Below, piece by piece: positions 12,106 to 22,455 of a stretch of DNA of 64,000 nt. Origin of the DNA: Lantana camara (Eukaryota; Streptophyta; Magnoliopsida; Lamiales; Verbenaceae); contig CM074863.1 of assembly GCA_037501455.1 (NCBI GenBank), forward strand, positions 55,657,501-55,721,500, written 5' to 3'. Positions within the stretch are counted from its first letter, which is position 1. Each line of letters starts with the position of its first letter. The notes beneath the pieces are model-generated. The model did no database searches. It had not been told where the DNA came from and worked only from the letters and a program-made list of their open reading frames with translations. A program made the position numbers and the translations under genes.

Positions 12106-12975
12106 CAAGTGCTTCCGAGGGCGAAAAACATCCAAATGCGTGCCACAGTCTATGATGATCGGAAAGCAAAATACAAGAAGATGGCTCGCTTGAACGATCC
12201 TGCTCAAATCCAAGAAGAATTGGATGCAGAGAAAGCCAAGTTCCTTTCTCTTGACACGGAGCATAAGAAGATGGAGGCCGAAATGAAGAAGCTACAGGAG
12301 GACTTCACGAACGCTGAGACCGCTCGGAGGAGTTGGCGCACGTAATACAACAACCTCAATGAGAACCATCAAAAGCTTACGGCCGATCGTAACGAATGGA
12401 AGACGAGGGCCATTGAGGCAGAGAAGAAATATGCAGATACCATGAACCAGCTTCCTCATCGCATTGAGCAATCGGTCAAAGAGGTGCTCATCAAGTTCTG
12501 CCATTCAAAGGCGTTCAATTTTGCGGCCTCTTTGCACTGTCTTGACAAGGCTCAAAAGGCCTTCAATTCGGTGATTGAGCAGGGTATCTTCAAGGGCTTA
12601 ACAGACCCGTCCGCTCGCGGGATGCCGGATATGGGGCTCATGTTCAACGAGCGCTGCGTTGAGGAGGATGACGACCGCGAAGATCCTGAGTCAAACATCT
12701 CCGAGCCGGAGTACAATTTTTTGGTCACGCTCGTTCAGGATGAATACATGGCGGCTCACCCTCCGACGGAAACCCCTCAAGCGGAGCAAAATGAGGGTGT
12801 GGATGCTGCCACTACCTCCTCCACGATCCTCCCTGCAAATGAGCCTGTCGCTGAAAATGCCCTTATTCCTGCCAATGAAGCTAATGAGCCTATTGCCTCC
12901 CAAGCGCCGGGAAATAATGAGCCCGCGCCTCCTCCAGCTGGCCAGAACCAAGATGAACAAGCTCCCCAAGCGTAA

Positions 12976-14033
12976 GAGCTAACGGCCTTAGTACATGGTC
13001 CCGTAGCTCAAAATGTCTTAGTGGTTCTGGATGAAGATGTTGCTCCGGCTGCTTGATAATTCCCTTCCTTTGCTCATGCTGAAATTTCTCTTTCTTCCCA
13101 TTTAATAGTTAAATTTTGTAGGAATTCTAAGGGCCCAAGTGCCCTTATTTTGTAACTTAATGAAAGTTCAATGAATGAAGATTTTCCCTTTCACAATAGT
13201 GTCTCCTATTCCTTGTGTTATTTGATTACGAAATTTTACTCTATGCTTGTTGTAACAAAATCTCATGATGCTAAGATTCTAGGTAACATGCTTGGTAAAA
13301 TATGCACTATTTTAGCTAAGTCTTGAGTAACTATGAGGGTCTTGCTGGGATGCTGCCCTTGTTCAAGACTTATGGAAATTTTATTTTAAAACTTAGAAAA
13401 TTTTACTAAGTCTTGAGTAATCACGAGGGTCTTTTCTGGGAGACTGCCCTCGTTCAAGACTTGTGAAAATTTTACTTTAAAAACTTGGAAAATTTTACTA
13501 AGTCTTGAGTAATCACGAGGGTCTTACTGGGAGCCTACCCTCGTTCAAGACTTGTGAAATTTTTGCTTTAAAAAAACTTGGAAAATTTTACTAAGTCTTG
13601 AATAATCACGAGGGTCTTACTGGGAGGCTGCCCTCGTTCAGGACTTGTGAAAATTTCGCTTTGTTTCTTGCAAAATAAAATTGCATAGCGAGTCCCGTTT
13701 TCGAGCGCTAGGTGCCCATAGTATAGGCTACCCAGGCCTACTAGGATGCTCGTGCGTACGGGGTGGACTTTGGGCGTATCCTTAGAGGTGTTGGGTAAGC
13801 AGGCTCGTGGAGTTATGCCTATTCCTAAATTACGAGGAAATTCATGCCCCTTGGGTTTAAGATCCCAAGAGAGAATTCTCAGTAGCCTGCATACTTAGAT
13901 GAAACGAATGAGATGAGCAAATTTCATTATAAATTTCTTGAGAAATAACATATGCTTCATGCTTTACAAAATAAAGTCAAACATAGAACTGCCTGAGGTT
14001 GCATGCGTTCCAAGGACGTGGGAGACGCTCGCC
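12976..14033. other. Non-coding spacer between integrase and antisense gene
   Basis: Lies between the 3' ends of the integrase (minus strand) and the antisense gene (plus strand). It holds the ~92-bp tandem repeat at 13316-13660. The stretch 13661-14033 has no recognisable coding content. Near 13136-13200 a TTGTAACTTAATGAAAGTTCAATGAATGAAG-like stretch could serve as a 3' end for the plus-strand gene; no clear polyadenylation motif was confirmed. Confidence 0.6.
13316..13660. repeat. Four ~92-bp tandem repeats with internal hairpin
   Basis: Units begin with CTAAGTCTTGAGTAA (or a variant) at 13316, 13406, 13498 and 13591, spacing 90, 92 and 93 bp. Each has AAGTCTTGA paired with TTCAAGACTT and CGAGGG paired with CCCTCG, so each folds into a long interrupted hairpin. 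The 3' untranslated zone of Tat elements is known as a place where tandem repeats arise. Confidence 0.88.
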
Positions 14034-14956
14034 CTACAGTGATTCGAGCGTGTACGTGTTGTTTGCCCGTATTTGTATAACTTTGAACGGACCTTCCCAG
14101 TTGGGATCTAGCTTGCCCACATGCCTTGAGACTTCCACTTTCTTGAGGACCAAGTCCCCCAACTGAAAAGTTCTTTTCTTTACCCTTTTGTTATACTGTC
14201 GAGCGACAGAGGCTTTGTATTGATGGATGAGTGCCCATGCCTTATCCCTCTTTCCATCTACGAGATCTAATTCTAGTGCCCTACTCTCCTCGTTGGCTTT
14301 ATGTTCAAAGTATGCTACCCGTGCGGATTCTTGTGCAATCTCCGCAGGTATCATTGCTTCTGACCTGTATACGAGCGCGAAAGGTGTCTCTCCAGTAGCC
14401 GCTCGTGGAGTAGTGCGATAAACCCATAGTGCCCCTTGCAATTCCTCTGCCCATTCACTCTTTTTGCTTTCTATCATGGTTTTCAGATGTTGCAAAATGA
14501 CCCTGTTGGTGACTTCCGCTTGTCCATTGGCTTGGGGGTGACCTACGGAAGTAAAACGTTGCTCAATGCCCAACTCTGAACACCTTTCTCGTATGTCCGC
14601 TGCTATGAACTGGGACCCATTGTCTGAAATGAGCACCCTCGGTATGCCATATCTACAGATAATGTTTTTCCAAATGAAGTCCCTCACGACCCTGAAAGTA
14701 ATCTTTGCTACGGCTTCAGCCTCGGCCCATTTGGTAAAATAATCGACAGCTAAAATGACAAACTTCTTCTGTCCGACCGCAATGGGCAAGGGACCCACAA
14801 TGTCGATCCCCCATTGGGCAAAGGGCCATGAGACATCTATAGGGACCATCTGAGCGGCAGGCAGTTGAGGGAGGTTAGAGTGAAATTGACACTTAGGGCA
14901 TTTCCTGGAGAACTCTATGGCGTCTTGGGGAACTGTGGGCCAATAAAACGCATTCC
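14034..14956 (-). pseudogene. pol: Tat integrase, 5' end frameshifted
   Basis: The uninterrupted part is 14849-14034. The core has all three catalytic positions in context: WGIDIVGPL (D), ISDNGSQF (D) and the E of NGQAEVTNR. The C-terminal part (FQLGDLVLKKVE, LDPNWEGPFKV, NNTYTLESL) is the usual DNA-binding tail. The upstream zinc-binding half (CPKCQFH and neighbours, 14956-14850) is in the same frame but cut off from the RNase H frame. Integrase inserts the cDNA into nuclear DNA. Pseudogene because of the upstream break. Confidence 0.88.
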
Positions 14957-16150
14957 TCAGGACCTTTTTTGCGGGGATACCCCCCCTGAATGGTTTCCAC
15001 AGCTTCCATTGTGAATAGGCTCGAGCGTTTCTTTAGCTTGCGAGGGCCTTAGACATCTCATCGGGGGTCCTTGAAATGACTTCTTGAATAATCTCCCCTC
15101 AGAGTCTAAAGAAAACTGAGGGGCCTTGTTTCTGACTTTCCCGGCCTCCACCTTATCAGTGGGACAAACGCCATCCCTAAGAAATCTTATAATATCATCA
15201 AGCCAGCATGACTCGTGTGGATCAATCATGGCCACCACTCTCTTGGTGCCCTGCTCTTTTATCAGAGGCTCTTCAGTTCTAAGAAACGTAACGGAGCGCT
15301 CATTGATACCTTCCAAAGCCGAGGCAAATTTTGACAGAGCGTCAGCGCGCTCGTTTTCTGCCCGTGGGACCTGGAGTAGATGGAATTCCTTGAACTTCCC
15401 AATAATTTCCTTGGCTTTGTTCAAATACTGCGCCATGGTGGTTTCTCGAGCCTCATAAGTCCCTTCAATCTGGCTCGTAATTAATTGGGAATCCACATAG
15501 GCGGTAATTCTGGAGGCTCCGTTTTGAAAAGCAATTTTCAATCCTTGAACAAGGGCTTCATACTCTGCCTCGTTATTGGTGACCTGGAAATCCAACCTGA
15601 TTGCAAAGTCTAACTCAATTCCGTTAGGGTCTCTAAGGGTTACCCCTGCTCCTCCCCCTTGAGAGGTTGAGGAACCATCCGTGTGCAGGACCCATAGACC
15701 ATCATTCTTTAGAACAACAGGTTCTAAACCAAAGTGTTCAACCAGCAAATCAGCTACAACCTGCGCTTGCATAACAGTTCTGGGCTCGAAACTTAAGTGA
15801 AACTGGCTCAACTCAATGGCCCAGTTTATCAGTCTTCCTGATACATCTGGTTTGGACAACACTTGCTTCAGAGGCTGATCAGTGAGGACAGTTATTGAGT
15901 GTGCTTGGAAGTAAGGCCTCAACCGTCGTGATACATTAATGAGGGCGAATGCGAATTTCTCAATTTCCAAATACTTCCTCTTGGCCCTTTGTAATGTTTT
16001 GCTCAAATAATAAACTGGCAAGTGCTTATGTTCCCGTACAGCTATCAGTACTGCGCTCGTTGCCTCTGTTGAAACGGAGAGGTACATAAATAGCTTCTCA
16101 CCCTCAACTGGTTTGGTCAGGAGAGGAGTGCTCGAAAGGTAAGCCTTCAT
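14957..16150 (-). pseudogene. pol: Tat RNase H domains and start of integrase
   Basis: Begins in frame with the RT after one stop codon. The first half is the RT-linked RNase H-like domain (LPVYYLSKTL, KYLEIEKFAFAL, TVLTDQPLKQVL). The second half is an extra, plant-type RNase H with HTDGSSTSQGGGAGV, NNEAEYEALVQGL and VDSQLITSQI; this double arrangement is typical of Tat. The end reaches into the integrase zinc-binding domain (GSCGNHSGG). A shift at an A run near 14967 then throws it out of frame. Confidence 0.85.
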
Positions 16151-16153
16151 GTC

Positions 16154-17216
16154 CTACAATACCTTCTCACACTCCTCAGTCCAAGCAAAATTTCGAGCAT
16201 TGCACAGAATTTTGAAGAAAGGAAGGTTTCTGTCCGCCGAGCGCGAGATAAACCTGTTCAAAGAAATGATTTTCTCTACTAGCACTTGTACTTTCCTGAG
16301 ATTACGAGGGGAGGGGATGTCCAAGATAGCCTTGATTTTTTTGGGATTGGCTTCAATCCCCCTCTGACTGACCATGTAGCCTAAGAATTTTCCTCCTCGC
16401 ACTCCAAAAGTACATTTTGAAGGATTCAATTTCATCCCATACTGGTGCAAAATGGCAAAAGTGCGCTTGAGATCTGCTAGGTGCGAGCCTTGACGCTCGC
16501 TCTTAATAATCATATCATCGACGTACACTTCCATGGATCCTCCAATCTCTTTCTCAAACATTTTGTTAACGAGGCGCTGATAAGTGGCCCCAACGTTCTT
16601 GAGCCCAAAGGGCATGACCAGGAAGTAATATATACCCAAGTGGACGACAAATGATGTTTTGGGACGGTCTTCCGGGGCCATAAAGATTTGATAGTACCTT
16701 TGAAAGGCATCCATCATACTCATGAGTTCGCAGCCCGCAGTTGAGTCCACCAGCTGGTCTATGCGAGGCAATGGGTAAGGATCTTTAGGGCAAGCCTTGT
16801 TAAGATCCGTGAAGTCATTGCACATGCGCCACTTATTTGCGCTCTTGGGCACCAGTACCATGTTACATAACCATTCTGGATACAGTATGGGCTCGATATA
16901 CTGAGCTTCAAGAAGCGTGTTAACTTTCTCCTCAATAACTTTCTTCCAAAAGCCGTGCACATCTCGCTTCTTCTGTTTAATTGATTTAAAGGATGGATCT
17001 CGATGGGTCCACATTGAGCCTGTGGACTATGACGCTTGGGTCAATCCCGGTAAGATCCGAGGCTTTCCATGCAAAGACATCAATATTTTCTCTGAGGAAG
17101 TCTATCATCATGATCTGCGAGGGTCCAGAGAGGTTGGACCCAATCTGGGTAGTTTTATCCTTGTTCCCTGGTTCTAGCTCAATAGTAAGGAATTTCTCTG
17201 AGGGTTCGATCCTCAT
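16154..17216 (-). pseudogene. pol: Tat reverse transcriptase, broken
   Basis: Two overlapping frames. 17216-16986 carries the pre-RT segment (IDVFAWKASDLTGIDPSVIVHRLNV); 17014-16154 carries the RT core. Visible RT motifs are WRMCNDFTDLNKACPKDPYPLP, the VMPFGLKN block and the catalytic YVDDMII near 16515. The frame change falls around 17000. After CEKVL at 16154 an in-frame TAG, probably from CAG, separates RT from RNase H in the same frame. The catalytic aspartates are intact; the reading frame is not. Confidence 0.88.
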
Positions 17217-17254
17217 TTCTGGACGGGGGAGCTCAAGCGCCCTTTTCTTTCCTG

Positions 17255-18433
17255 TCAGATGGCCATCATCCCTAGGCTCCCTTTGCCACGCTCGTTTTCC
17301 TCAGAGGAGGACTCTCCAACTGTCCCTGACGGGGCAGCTTTGTGGGTATCTTTTTTGTGGGGATCTTTCTTTTTGTTCTTCTTCTTGTTCATTTTGGCCC
17401 TCTTACGCACGGGACCGTCCTCGTCCAGATTGGGGAAATCAACGGATTTCTTGGTGGACCCAATTTGAAATGCTTTCTCTGTTTTAGGCTTTCTGAGAGA
17501 TAGCATGTAGCATTCCCAGGCTTCTTGTACGTTGCACAAAACTTCTCCGACGCCCTCGGGGGTGGGGAACTTGATTTTCTGGTGGTAAGTGGAGATAATC
17601 GCTTTGAAATCTACAAGGGCCGGTCGCCCGATTATGATGTTGTATGGGATGTCAATTTCTACCACCGCGTAGGTGACCATGAGTGTTTTGCACTATGGGG
17701 CTCGGCCAAATGAAGTGGCCAAGCGAATTTGACCTCGTGGGACAACCTCAGATCCCCCAAAGCCAATGAGGGATGTTTTGAGGGGTTCGAGCGGGATGTT
17801 GGTAACATTCATTTTTTGGAATGTGGTGTAGGGCAAAACGTTAACAGAGCCTCCACTATCCACTAACACCCTCTTTACAATGTGATTGTCGACATCTAAG
17901 CTAACCACCATGGGACAGTCAGAGGTTTCACTGATCCCATGGGGTGTTACAATATGCTCTAAGTCTTTATCTGTAAATCCTATCACATCATGTTCCTTTG
18001 AGCGGTCATCTTTGGATTCTCGGATGGCATAGATTGATTTGGGTTCCGAGGGGCGTTGATCATAACTCCGGACGAACCGTCGTCGGGAAGCGTTGGAATC
18101 TCCCCCTGAGGATCCCCCTGCTATCATGTTGATAACCGCAAAAGGGGTGTTTTCTTGCTCTGGAGTCTTCCCTTTGCCACGGTGGCTACTCTCTGTGGGG
18201 CCGCGCCCTCGTGGACTCCTCGAGCGTGAACGACTACTTCTCATTTCCCTCACACGCTCGTTGCAATGCTCATCATAACGCTCCAACATCTTAACAAACT
18301 CCTTCAAGTGGCCCCCAGCGATGAGCCTTTGAATTTCAACTTCCAGTTGGCGGCATTCATCCGCATCATGCCCCCTTTGCTTGTGGAAAGCACAGTACTT
18401 GTTCGAGCGCCTTAATGCCTTCGTCTCCTTCAT
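17255..18433 (-). pseudogene. Tat zinc-finger and aspartic protease region, broken
   Basis: The first part (18433-17693) has a zinc-knuckle-like CAFHKQRGHDADEC motif, an Arg/Ser-rich stretch (RSSRSRSRSPRGRG) and the aspartic protease active site DSGGSVNVL near 17850. Most Tat elements have DSGSS here. A frameshift near 17680-17700 leads to a second frame (17680-17255) with the conserved IIGRPAL segment and a Lys-rich linker (NKKKNKKKDPHKK) ahead of RT. The protease would cut the Gag-Pol precursor. It could not be made intact from this copy. Confidence 0.82.
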
Positions 18434-18510
18434 CTTAGTGGGCCTTTTGAAGAGTTTCTTATCCGATAAGGCATAAACTTCCGAGATAGGCCTGTTAAGA
18501 GGGACACGTT

Positions 18511-20081
18511 CTAGTCTCCGTGGAGGAGGAGGAGGAGACTTGCGGCGGTTCCGAAATACCTTCTTGGAGCATTGGACCCGTTCATGTCTTCGAGCGCGAA
18601 GTATGGCTCGGCGATCTCCCTCATTGCCATGAGGGAGGTGGGGCGTTTCTTCACAATTGAATCGGCAAACTTCTTAGTCACATACTGCTTGTGATTGCAG
18701 GCTTTGAAAAGGACGTGGATCAGGAAATCCATGGACGGTCTTTCCACAAGCAGCACCTCTTTGTTGAAACGAGCGAAGAATGACCAAAGGGATTCATGCT
18801 CGCCCTGAATCAGGTTATACAGCGCAGTGGGTGCGGTGACAGGAGCCTTCAAGGAATTAAAGTGGTTCAGGAAAGAATCTGTGAGCTCACCGTAGGAGTG
18901 GATTGATCCTGGCGGCAGACGCTTGTACCACTCTTGGGCCATTCCAACGATGGAGGTAACAAATACTTTTGCCCAGTAATGGCTAGAGTACTCGTACAAG
19001 TACATCAGATGCAAAAAATGGTCCAGATGCTCTGCAGGGTCGGTGGTCCCGTCGTAGCGGTTGACTGATGTCGGGACCTTGCCCATGCCAGCTTGGGCTA
19101 CCAAGACTTCCTCCACAAGCGGAGACCCTTTTGCGAGCGGATGGTGCTTGTAACATCCGAAATTTTCTTCCTGCTCCACATGGCGGGAAACATGCTGTTG
19201 GCGGACGTTGCGTCTAGCATCTTTGGCTTTTTCACGCTTGTCCCCAGCGAGGGGGACTTGGGATCGCACTCTTGAGAACTGTCCCACCATATCCTGCAAC
19301 TCCTACAGCTGGTCTTGCACAGCCGCGAGGAGGTTGGGATCTTCTCTTCTTACCTGGCTCCCTCGGTGGGAGGCTTGTGGCCCTTGTTTTGATGCCTGAG
19401 AGTGGACCTCTTCATCGACATCAATCCTTTTGATGGGCTCCTTGCCCTTGTCTGCTTGGGGACGCTCGACTCCCCCTGGGTTGGGAACTTCTTTATCTTT
19501 CGCGGGTGGAGGCGGTGGCTGAGCCCTCAACACGGCCTGAGCCTGCAGGAGGGGATGCCCCTGTATTCCCCCCAAGGGCGAAGCTACATGGGCGGTTTGC
19601 CCAGGATTAAAGTACAGGGAATGGAATTTTTCCCATGCATTCTGGGCTGCTTGAATCTCGCATTGGGTGTATAAGGCTCGCAGTTGCTGAGGAGTCAAGG
19701 GCGGCAACTCTACCCCTTCAATCTCCCTAGGAACTACTACTGGGAGTTGGATCTGGCCGGTGTGGTAAGGTTGAATTGTTGGCAACATGACGGAGGGCGT
19801 GAGCGTATATCCTGGAGGCGGCATCATGTAGTGTTGCCCTCCTGGATTCGCATGAGAATGAATCCACTGATTCTGGGGGGGTTGCGGAAGAGAGGGGAGT
19901 TGAGCACCTCCAACGGTGCTAGAAGCGGGCGGTGCTGGTGGCGGAGTCATTGATTCTGTAAGCGGAAGCACACCTCCGGTGGTGGTGCTCCACCAGTAGC
20001 TGCAGATGGGACGGTGGAGATATTGGCATCATGGGGAGGAGATGATCCTCCTCCAATAGCTCGAGATCTTGTAGCTACCAT
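18511..20081 (-). pseudogene. gag: Tat gag (capsid) pseudogene
   Basis: Structural protein of the element, forming the cytoplasmic virus-like particle. The start chosen is the ATG at 20081 (MVATRSR), the first after the primer site. An N-terminal proline-rich part shifts frame near 19950-19970 and runs to 19303, where an in-frame TAG (probably from CAG) interrupts it. The same frame then resumes and holds the conserved retrotransposon gag domain (about 19100-18650), with DGTTDPAEHL, WAKVFVTSI, AQEWYKRLPPGSI and FARFNKEV. A further frameshift near 18500-18440 separates it from the zinc-finger/protease segment. Not translatable as it stands. Confidence 0.85.
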
Positions 20082-20148
20082 GGTTAGGAAGGTGTTGGGC
20101 GTTTGTTTCTCGACTAGCAAAAACGAAAAAGATGAGCTGAGAACGGCT

Positions 20149-20165
20149 TTCCCACAGACGGGGCA
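20149..20165 (-). promoter_or_regulatory. tRNA primer-binding site of the Tat element
   Basis: Minus-strand sequence TGCCCCGTCTGTGGGAA lies six bases inside the LTR end. It closely matches the TGGCGCCGTCTGTGGGAA-type primer site common in plant Tat elements, with the GG of TGG changed. The gag ATG follows about 70 bases later. Confidence 0.6.
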
Positions 20166-20170
20166 AAAAA

Positions 20171-21005
20171 TGATGGGTCTGAATAGGGGGTACATAGTCC
20201 AATCACTTTAGAATTTATTTAAAGGTGGGGAAACCGATGGTGATCACCGAAAAAGATGGTAGGCTCAACCTGCTAGGACAAACACCAAAGGAACTGAGGT
20301 CAGACGGCCAAGCTGGGGGAACTAGGGGGTGATTCCTAGTTTGGCTCTCCGATGCTCAAGTCAGATGATGATCTGAAAGAGAGAATATGTGAAATGTGAA
20401 GTTACAGTAATGGAGATTGCTTACCCTGAAGGAGATGAACTAGCTTATTTATAGTTGAGGGTCAGGGACCCTTCGGTCATTTGCACCGTGTGGTCCTGAC
20501 CAGGTGTTGCCCTAACACGTGGCGCTATGAGAGAAACCTAGAAGGAATCTTTTGCAAAAGCTGGTGAAAGTTAGTGTTGGCAATAGTGGTAGGTGTGTGG
20601 GCATGTACGGGGTGTCAGAGAGCCGTTTTAGGGGGTTGGTAACGAGGGCTTAAGAGCACGCTTGTGTCAACCAAGGGCCTTGGAGGTCGGAGAATCCGCT
20701 AAAGGATGACGGCCAAGGCTTAAACAACGAGGGGGAATGAAGAACTCCCCTGAGGGCGTGTAGCGCTCGAAGAGAGCTCTCTTGATAAATTGGAGCTTAG
20801 CCTGGTGTTACGAAGGGCGCTCGTTAGAGAGCGGCAAGGTTAATCACGCAGGTATGTATCAGAGATGGCACGTGTCCATGAGAAACTTTGACGCTCGGGG
20901 GGTTTGGGCGCTCGTGTATGACTGCCTTAATCACAAGAGATCATGTGTCACTATCTCGAACTGCCACGTGTCCAAACGTGGGACGAGCGTATTTTGACCC
21001 TATCA
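20171..21005 (-). repeat. 5' LTR of the Tat element
   Basis: On the minus strand the LTR begins TGATAGGGTC (at 21005) and ends GACCCATCA (at 20171), an imperfect terminal inverted repeat with TG...CA ends. The left edge is followed after a short A/T run by the primer site. Length is 835 bp. It contains repeated GCTCG words and a TATAAATA box. The partner LTR is not in the window, so the outer boundary is inferred from the terminal motif alone. Confidence 0.72.
20446..20453 (-). promoter_or_regulatory. TATA box in Tat 5' LTR
   Basis: TATAAATA on the minus strand, about 550 bp into the LTR. By usual plant spacing transcription would start near 20420, leaving an R-U5 of about 250 bp before the primer site. 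Confidence 0.6.
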
Positions 21006-21195
21006 AATTTAACATGAAATAATTTGAAATATTTTTTGGTGTTATAATATGATACAAGTAGCATTTAAATATAAATTATTATAATTTTATAAAAAAATAT
21101 TTATAATTAATCAAACATAGAATTATTTTTTCGGATATTTAGAGTTAAACTCTGAATAGGACTTAAATTTTTAGTACGACTATGAGATATGACAA
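21006..21195. other. AT-rich spacer, nothing recognised
   Basis: Short AT-rich stretch between the Tat LTR and the copia fragment. No open frame or repeat was recognised. Its last codons (before QMDVK) may be decayed copia RT. Confidence 0.5.
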
Positions 21196-21663
21196 ATGGA
21201 TGTGAAAACTGTCTTTCTCAATGGAGACATTGATAAAGACATTTATATGGATCAACCCATAGGTTTTACATTCAGTGGGAGTGAGCAAAAGATTTGCAAA
21301 CTCCAAAGATCAATCTACGGATTGAAACAGGTTTCTAGGAATTGGAACATTCGTTTTGATGAGGCAGTCAAAACGTTTCGCTTCGTTCAGAATTCGAATG
21401 AATCCTGTGTGTATAGAAAGGAATTGGAGACTTCAGTGCAATTCTTGGTGCTTTATGTCGATGACATCCTCCTAATTGGGAATTCGAAGGATGACATGCA
21501 AGTTACCAAGTCCTGGTTATCGAACCAATTCGAGATGAAAATCTTGGTGATGCGTCCTACATTCTCGGGATAAAGATCTATAGGGATAGATCTAAGAGAT
21601 TGATAGGACTATCACAATCAATGTACATAGACAAAGTACTGAAATGGTTCATGTTGGAAAACA
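21196..21663 (+). pseudogene. pol: Ty1/copia reverse transcriptase fragment
   Basis: Middle of a copia RT: MDVKTVFLNGDIDKDIYM, CKLQRSIYGLKQVSRNW and the catalytic YVDDILLIGNS near 21457. The frame holds to 21573; a small frameshift near 21550 leads to ILGIKIYRDRS and IGLSQSMYIDKVL, ending about 21663. The N-terminal RT, integrase, gag and RNase H are all missing, so it is a truncated relic. Confidence 0.88.
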
Positions 21664-22455
21664 ACAGAGTAAACGGAACGGAAGTTTAAAAATTTTCCAC
21701 AAAGTAGATCTAAAAGACTTGCAATGTTCGTATCGTAACGTTGGGACTCAAGAAACTCACACGAATTGAAGCTTTCTTAAAATGTATTGAGCCGCCCTCA
21801 AATGTTCTTCATGCGGCATGAAAATCCCCGTTTCTTGATTCTTTTTTCGAGATTCCAAAGTAGAAATCCTCTAGAGTAATAATCCACACCAACCTAGATT
21901 CAAATCATGTTAATGAGTATGCTAGTACTGTAAAATGTGTATTAAATTAACAAGAAACGAGAAATAGAGAGCAAGAGAATTATCCCCAAATTCCAAGAAG
22001 GTTGGACGTGATTCTCAAATCGCGTGTAAGTGAAAAAATCGAACCCCTTAGTCCTTTTATAGGGAAGAATTTGAACCCTATTAGGTCATGTAGGAATCGG
22101 ATTCCTACTTGACTTGTCTTCTATTCTTTCTTTCTCTCCAAGTAAATAATATCTTACCTAAAATAAGATATTTATTTTCTTCTAGAAAGAGAGTTCCTAA
22201 CTAAATAGGAATATTTAATTATTCTAGCAATAATTAAATATCTTATCCTAATATTTATTCTAATCATATTAGAATTAATACTTTAGAATAACAGAATAGA
22301 AGATATTTATTTATTTATTCTAATCAAATTAGAACAAGTAAATAATTAAATACTTAGAATTAATTCTCCAATTAATTCTTTTAAGAACTTTAGAATTAAT
22401 TCACCAATTAATTCTAACGGGCTAAAATTAATTCTCCAATTAATTTCATTTGGCT
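21664..22455. other. AT-rich non-coding stretch, possible antisense LTR remnant
   Basis: No coding content. CCTTTTATAGGG near 22055 is a TATA box on the minus strand, and the AATTAATTCTCCAATTAATT words at 22340-22445 are like those in some plant copia LTRs. The left edge TGTTGG at 21653 abuts the copia fragment. No target duplication or partner LTR was found, so this is tentative. Confidence 0.3.

Larger units (their letters stand above)
1..12975 (+). pseudogene. Antisense gene of the Tat element (gypsy-type transposon domain), interrupted and decayed
   Basis: Plus-strand gene lying opposite gag-pol in the 3' part of the Tat element. Coding pieces are 2-55, 3923-3950, 8105-8840, 8961-9588, 11999-12008 and 12106-12975. 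Removing each nested insertion with one copy of its target duplication joins the first three pieces in one frame. The 8105-8840 piece (for example HPPPRRDG, GGLRFPIPVPVANILNNL and GVALITCFVILMKC) resembles the plant 'putative gypsy type transposon' domain (Pfam PF04195 by memory). Further on are a Pro-rich linker, a Lys/Glu coiled coil (QEELDAEKAKF, KKMEAEMKKLQEDF) and an acidic, Pro/Ala-rich tail ending at 12975. Two introns are supported. Breaks: a C-run frameshift at 8240-8246, TAG near 8418, a frameshift around 8640-8700, TAA at 9035 and TAA at 12343. Its start is left of the window. The protein's function is unknown. Confidence 0.75.
1..21005 (-). mobile_element. Tat-lineage Ty3/gypsy retrotransposon, decayed, left end outside window
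   Basis: Read on the minus strand from the right: 5' LTR (20171-21005), primer site, gag, protease, RT, RNase H, integrase, a 3' non-coding zone with tandem repeats, then a gene on the opposite strand. Integrase-last order with RT and RNase H between makes it Ty3/gypsy. The zinc-finger style (CAFHKQRGH), the IIGRPAL segment after protease, the long 3' region and the antisense ORF are those known for Tat elements such as Grande and Retand. Every coding segment is broken by frameshifts or stops. The 3' LTR should lie left of base 1. Three later insertions sit in its 3' part (56-3917, 3951-8099, 9589-11993); without them about 10.6 kb of the element is in the window. The right-hand flank is AATTT (21006-21010); the matching target copy is outside. 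Confidence 0.88.
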
